Assembly: GCA_003165615.1 (NCBI GenBank)
Contig: PLWR01000040.1
Coordinates: 1 to 6,550, forward strand
Length of the DNA: 6,550 bases
Reading direction: 5' to 3'
Origin: Acidobacteriota bacterium
GTDB taxonomy: Bacteria > Acidobacteriota > Terriglobia > UBA7540
The notes beneath the pieces are model-generated. The model was given only the letters and a program-made list of their open reading frames with translations. It was not told where the DNA came from and searched no databases. A program made the translations under genes and the position numbers. This document shows positions 5,672 through 6,550 of this stretch, piece by piece (within the stretch, counting starts at the first letter, position 1; each line of letters opens with the position of its first letter).

Positions 5672-6517
5672 TTAAAATGCAGGTTTTTCGGCGTGTGCCA
5701 AATTTGAAGGTTGGATGCATGCGTAAATCGTTTCCTCATGGACGTGCTCCACTTGGTCGATGAGCGTGTATCTGCCTGGTGGCACCTTGACCACCAGAAT
5801 CTCGTCTTCTTCAAAGTGTTTCGGCTTCAACTTGGAGGCGTCGCATGCAGTGAACCACCTCAAGTCAGTTCGGAAGGAGATCGCGCCGAGATCTTTCCAC
5901 CCTCGCCAGATGGCTGCCTCGTGCTTGGTCCGGTTATCCTCCGGCTTATACCCGATTCGGAAGGCTTTCCCTTTCCTGTAAAGGCGCCGGCCACGTCCTC
6001 CAACGTAAAGGTGCCAAAATCCCAACTTTTCGAAGTACCGTGAGTAAGCAATTCGCCCACCCTCGCTGTTGACGCTTTCCCGCTCTTCATGAGGTTGGTC
6101 TTTGACCAGTTCAGGATCATTGATCCACTGGAAAAAGGCAATTTCGCCCGATGGGATATCGATAGTGTAGCTGCCTGCCGGCAGGTGCCCGTTCACGCCG
6201 CGGAATCGTGGCAGAATGGCGTACTCACGGCGATCGCCGTCCCAGTAGCGGACCGGACGAATGGTCTGACCGTCATACCCCCATTGAATGCGCAGGCCGG
6301 TAACATGGCATTCGGGGCCACTAAAACAAACTCCACCTGGCCTCATCTTCTTGAAAGTTTCCTGGCAAGGATTGGCTGCCCATGCCTCGAACAGTTCACG
6401 TTTCCGAGCTTTGACATCGGCTGTTGCAGACTCTTCGGCAAGCAGGCAATAGGCGAGGGACATGGCCAGTTCGCCTGAGAGGCGCTCGACGATGACCTCG
6501 CGCGCGGGCTCGCCCAT
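5672..6517 (-). CDS. Unrecognised 281-residue soluble protein, start uncertain
   Basis: The first in-window start is ATG 6517. It lacks a well-placed Shine-Dalgarno, and the frame stays open through the remaining 33 bases to the window edge with plausible residues ('YYGGSTTRKNF'). The gene may therefore begin upstream and be 5'-partial. An N-terminal helical region (residues ~5-58) precedes a strand-rich body with '[20 protein letters not shown]', '[20 protein letters not shown]', '[20 protein letters not shown]' and '[20 protein letters not shown]'. The P-x-G-x-Y-T-(h)-I-D pattern occurs twice (residues ~112-120 and ~245-254), hinting at a duplicated beta unit. There is no signal peptide or membrane segment. 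I recognise no family. It is the first gene of the run visible here. Confidence 0.75.
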   Translation of the reverse strand: MGEPAREVIVERLSGELAMSLAYCLLAEESATADVKARKRELFEAWAANPCQETFKKMRPGGVCFSGPECHVTGLRIQWGYDGQTIRPVRYWDGDRREYAILPRFRGVNGHLPAGSYTIDIPSGEIAFFQWINDPELVKDQPHEERESVNSEGGRIAYSRYFEKLGFWHLYVGGRGRRLYRKGKAFRIGYKPEDNRTKHEAAIWRGWKDLGAISFRTDLRWFTACDASKLKPKHFEEDEILVVKVPPGRYTLIDQVEHVHEETIYACIQPSNLAHAEKPAF

Positions 6518-6550
6518 GAAGTTTTTGCGGGTGGTTGAGCCTCCGTAGTA

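Overview
This is a compact bacterial window of moderate GC content (by eye in the mid-50s percent). Every convincing gene lies on the minus strand, so transcription runs from position 6550 toward position 1. The only firm taxonomic hint is an exported DUF1573 protein at the left edge. That family is common in Verrucomicrobiota, Planctomycetota and Bacteroidota, and an environmental Verrucomicrobiota-like genome is my best, weakly supported guess. Many starts have little or no Shine-Dalgarno sequence, and several lie only a few bases from, or overlap, the upstream stop.

Reading in the direction of transcription, the layout is as follows. A 281-residue unrecognised protein (5672-6517) may begin outside the window. 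Next is a SEC-C zinc-motif gene that opens at 5655 and appears to continue, after a frame change near 5545, into a C-terminally membrane-anchored protein ending at 4956. Two small unrecognised proteins follow (4460-4870 and 4103-4444). Then come a cysteine-rich radical SAM enzyme (3218-4069) and a 69-residue acidic protein whose start overlaps the enzyme's stop (3012-3221). A large unrecognised protein spans 1228-3008 and is split into two frames near 1953. A smaller protein spans 795-1231 and is also split, near 1082. Last are a ribbon-helix-helix-like protein (565-771) and the DUF1573 protein (1-560, C-terminus outside the window).

The close spacing and single orientation suggest one long operon. 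A possible internal promoter at 778-806 could express the last two genes separately, perhaps as a leaderless message. A radical SAM enzyme translationally coupled to a small cysteine-free acidic protein and surrounded by orphan proteins makes an unfamiliar maturation or peptide-modification cassette conceivable. The sequence alone does not establish one.

Three genes look broken by single-base frame changes, two of the -1 type and one of the +1 type. In each case protein-like sequence stops in one frame and resumes in another without a convincing new start. Sequencing or assembly indels are the simplest explanation; decay of an accessory cluster or recoding are alternatives. I saw no tRNA, rRNA, CRISPR array, insertion sequence or clear terminator.
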